Source: a virus
IMG/VR virus record: IMGVR_UViG_3300022752_004319
Location: 62,001 to 126,000 of that record
Length of the DNA stretch: 64,000 bases
Reading direction: 5' to 3' (one strand)
The notes beneath the pieces were generated by a model that did not search any database, had not been told where the DNA came from, and worked only from the letters and a program-made list of their open reading frames with translations. This document shows, piece after piece, positions 63,805-64,000 of this stretch (position 1 is its first letter; each line of letters opens with the position of its first letter). A program made the translations under genes and the position numbers.

Positions 63805-64000
63805 ATGGCACAACTATCACTTATTTATTCTGTAACTGGAACATGTCAAACAATAAACCCTGGGTCTATTCAAGTTTTTGCGTCAGGAGGTATTGAGCCA
63901 TATTTTTATACTTGGTTAGATCCTATACAATTCACAGGTGCCACTTTAACAGGATTAGGACCAGGATCATACAATGTGTTAGTTAATGATAGTGCGGCAC
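63805..64000 (+). CDS. Partial SprB-repeat-like adhesin (3' end outside window)
   Basis: Only the first 65 codons are present: MAQLSLIYSVTGTC, then 'GSIQVFASGGIEPYFYTWLDP' and 'LTGLGPGSYNVLVNDSA'. The pattern 'G.I.v.a.GG..PY.Y.W......l.gL..G.Y.V.V.D' is that of SprB repeats from Flavobacterium gliding adhesins. It is the last of the baseplate series, a position where tail fibre genes usually lie. I infer a receptor-binding fibre built from such repeats. The end of the window truncates it. Confidence 0.75.
   Translation, partial: MAQLSLIYSVTGTCQTINPGSIQVFASGGIEPYFYTWLDPIQFTGATLTGLGPGSYNVLVNDSAA

Overview
The window reads as part of the genome of a large, AT-rich, contractile-tailed (T4-like, 'far-T4') bacteriophage. 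It holds a family B DNA polymerase, gp32-like SSB, UvsX-like recombinase, RNase H/FEN-type nuclease, gp41-like DnaB helicase, NrdA/NrdB, and a long run of tail genes: sheath, tube, gp26-like protein, tape measure, LysM/gp53-like protein, gp25, gp6, a gp7-position protein and a tail protein I-like protein. Several features point to a Bacteroidetes-type host. Start codons lack Shine-Dalgarno sequences and follow A/T-rich leaders. A FISUMP domain, a SprB-like repeat, a DUF285 repeat block and a cohesin-like domain appear in tail or adhesin-type proteins. The host assignment is an inference.

Layout. 1-1509: 3' part of a Pro/Thr-linker, Cys-rich adhesin-like gene. 1605-4361: DNA polymerase. 4316-12152 (minus strand): SNF2-type helicase interrupted by an apparent class 3 intein, Mn-type superoxide dismutase, a 922-residue multidomain adhesin, a putative neck protein and a small protein. 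12202-17197 (plus): a small virion-type protein, a trypsin-like protease with adhesin modules, and a probable neck/tail-terminator protein with a FISUMP tip. 17204-17359 (minus): a 51-residue RHH-like protein. 17476-39967: sheath, free-standing homing endonuclease, HAD phosphatase-like protein, tube, gp26-like protein with a small overlapping ORF, tape measure and giant baseplate/hub proteins. 40057-48739: replication and nucleotide cluster (gp32, ribose-5-phosphate isomerase B, UvsX, RNase H, a hypothetical, gp41, NrdB, NrdA). 48778-64000: second baseplate block (gp25, gp6, a giant gp7-position protein with a hydrophobic hairpin, several unrecognised wedge/fibre proteins, a tail protein I-like protein and the start of a SprB-like protein).

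A short motif, consensus about (A/T)(A/G)TATTTAT, lies 4-44 nt upstream of nearly every gene that follows a real intergenic gap. It is absent from tight or overlapping junctions, so it is probably the phage promoter. Four intrinsic terminators separate transcription blocks.

The most unusual content is a set of exchangeable surface modules (two recurring Cys/beta modules, PKD, DUF285, cohesin-like, FISUMP, protease) strung on Thr-Pro linkers in four proteins. Other notable items are the phage-borne SOD and RpiB, the class 3 intein in a SNF2 Walker A, the overlapping ORF before the tape measure, and the membrane-like hairpin in a baseplate protein. No tRNA, rRNA, CRISPR array, integrase or lysis cassette was seen. 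All functional calls come from reading motifs by eye; no database search was run.
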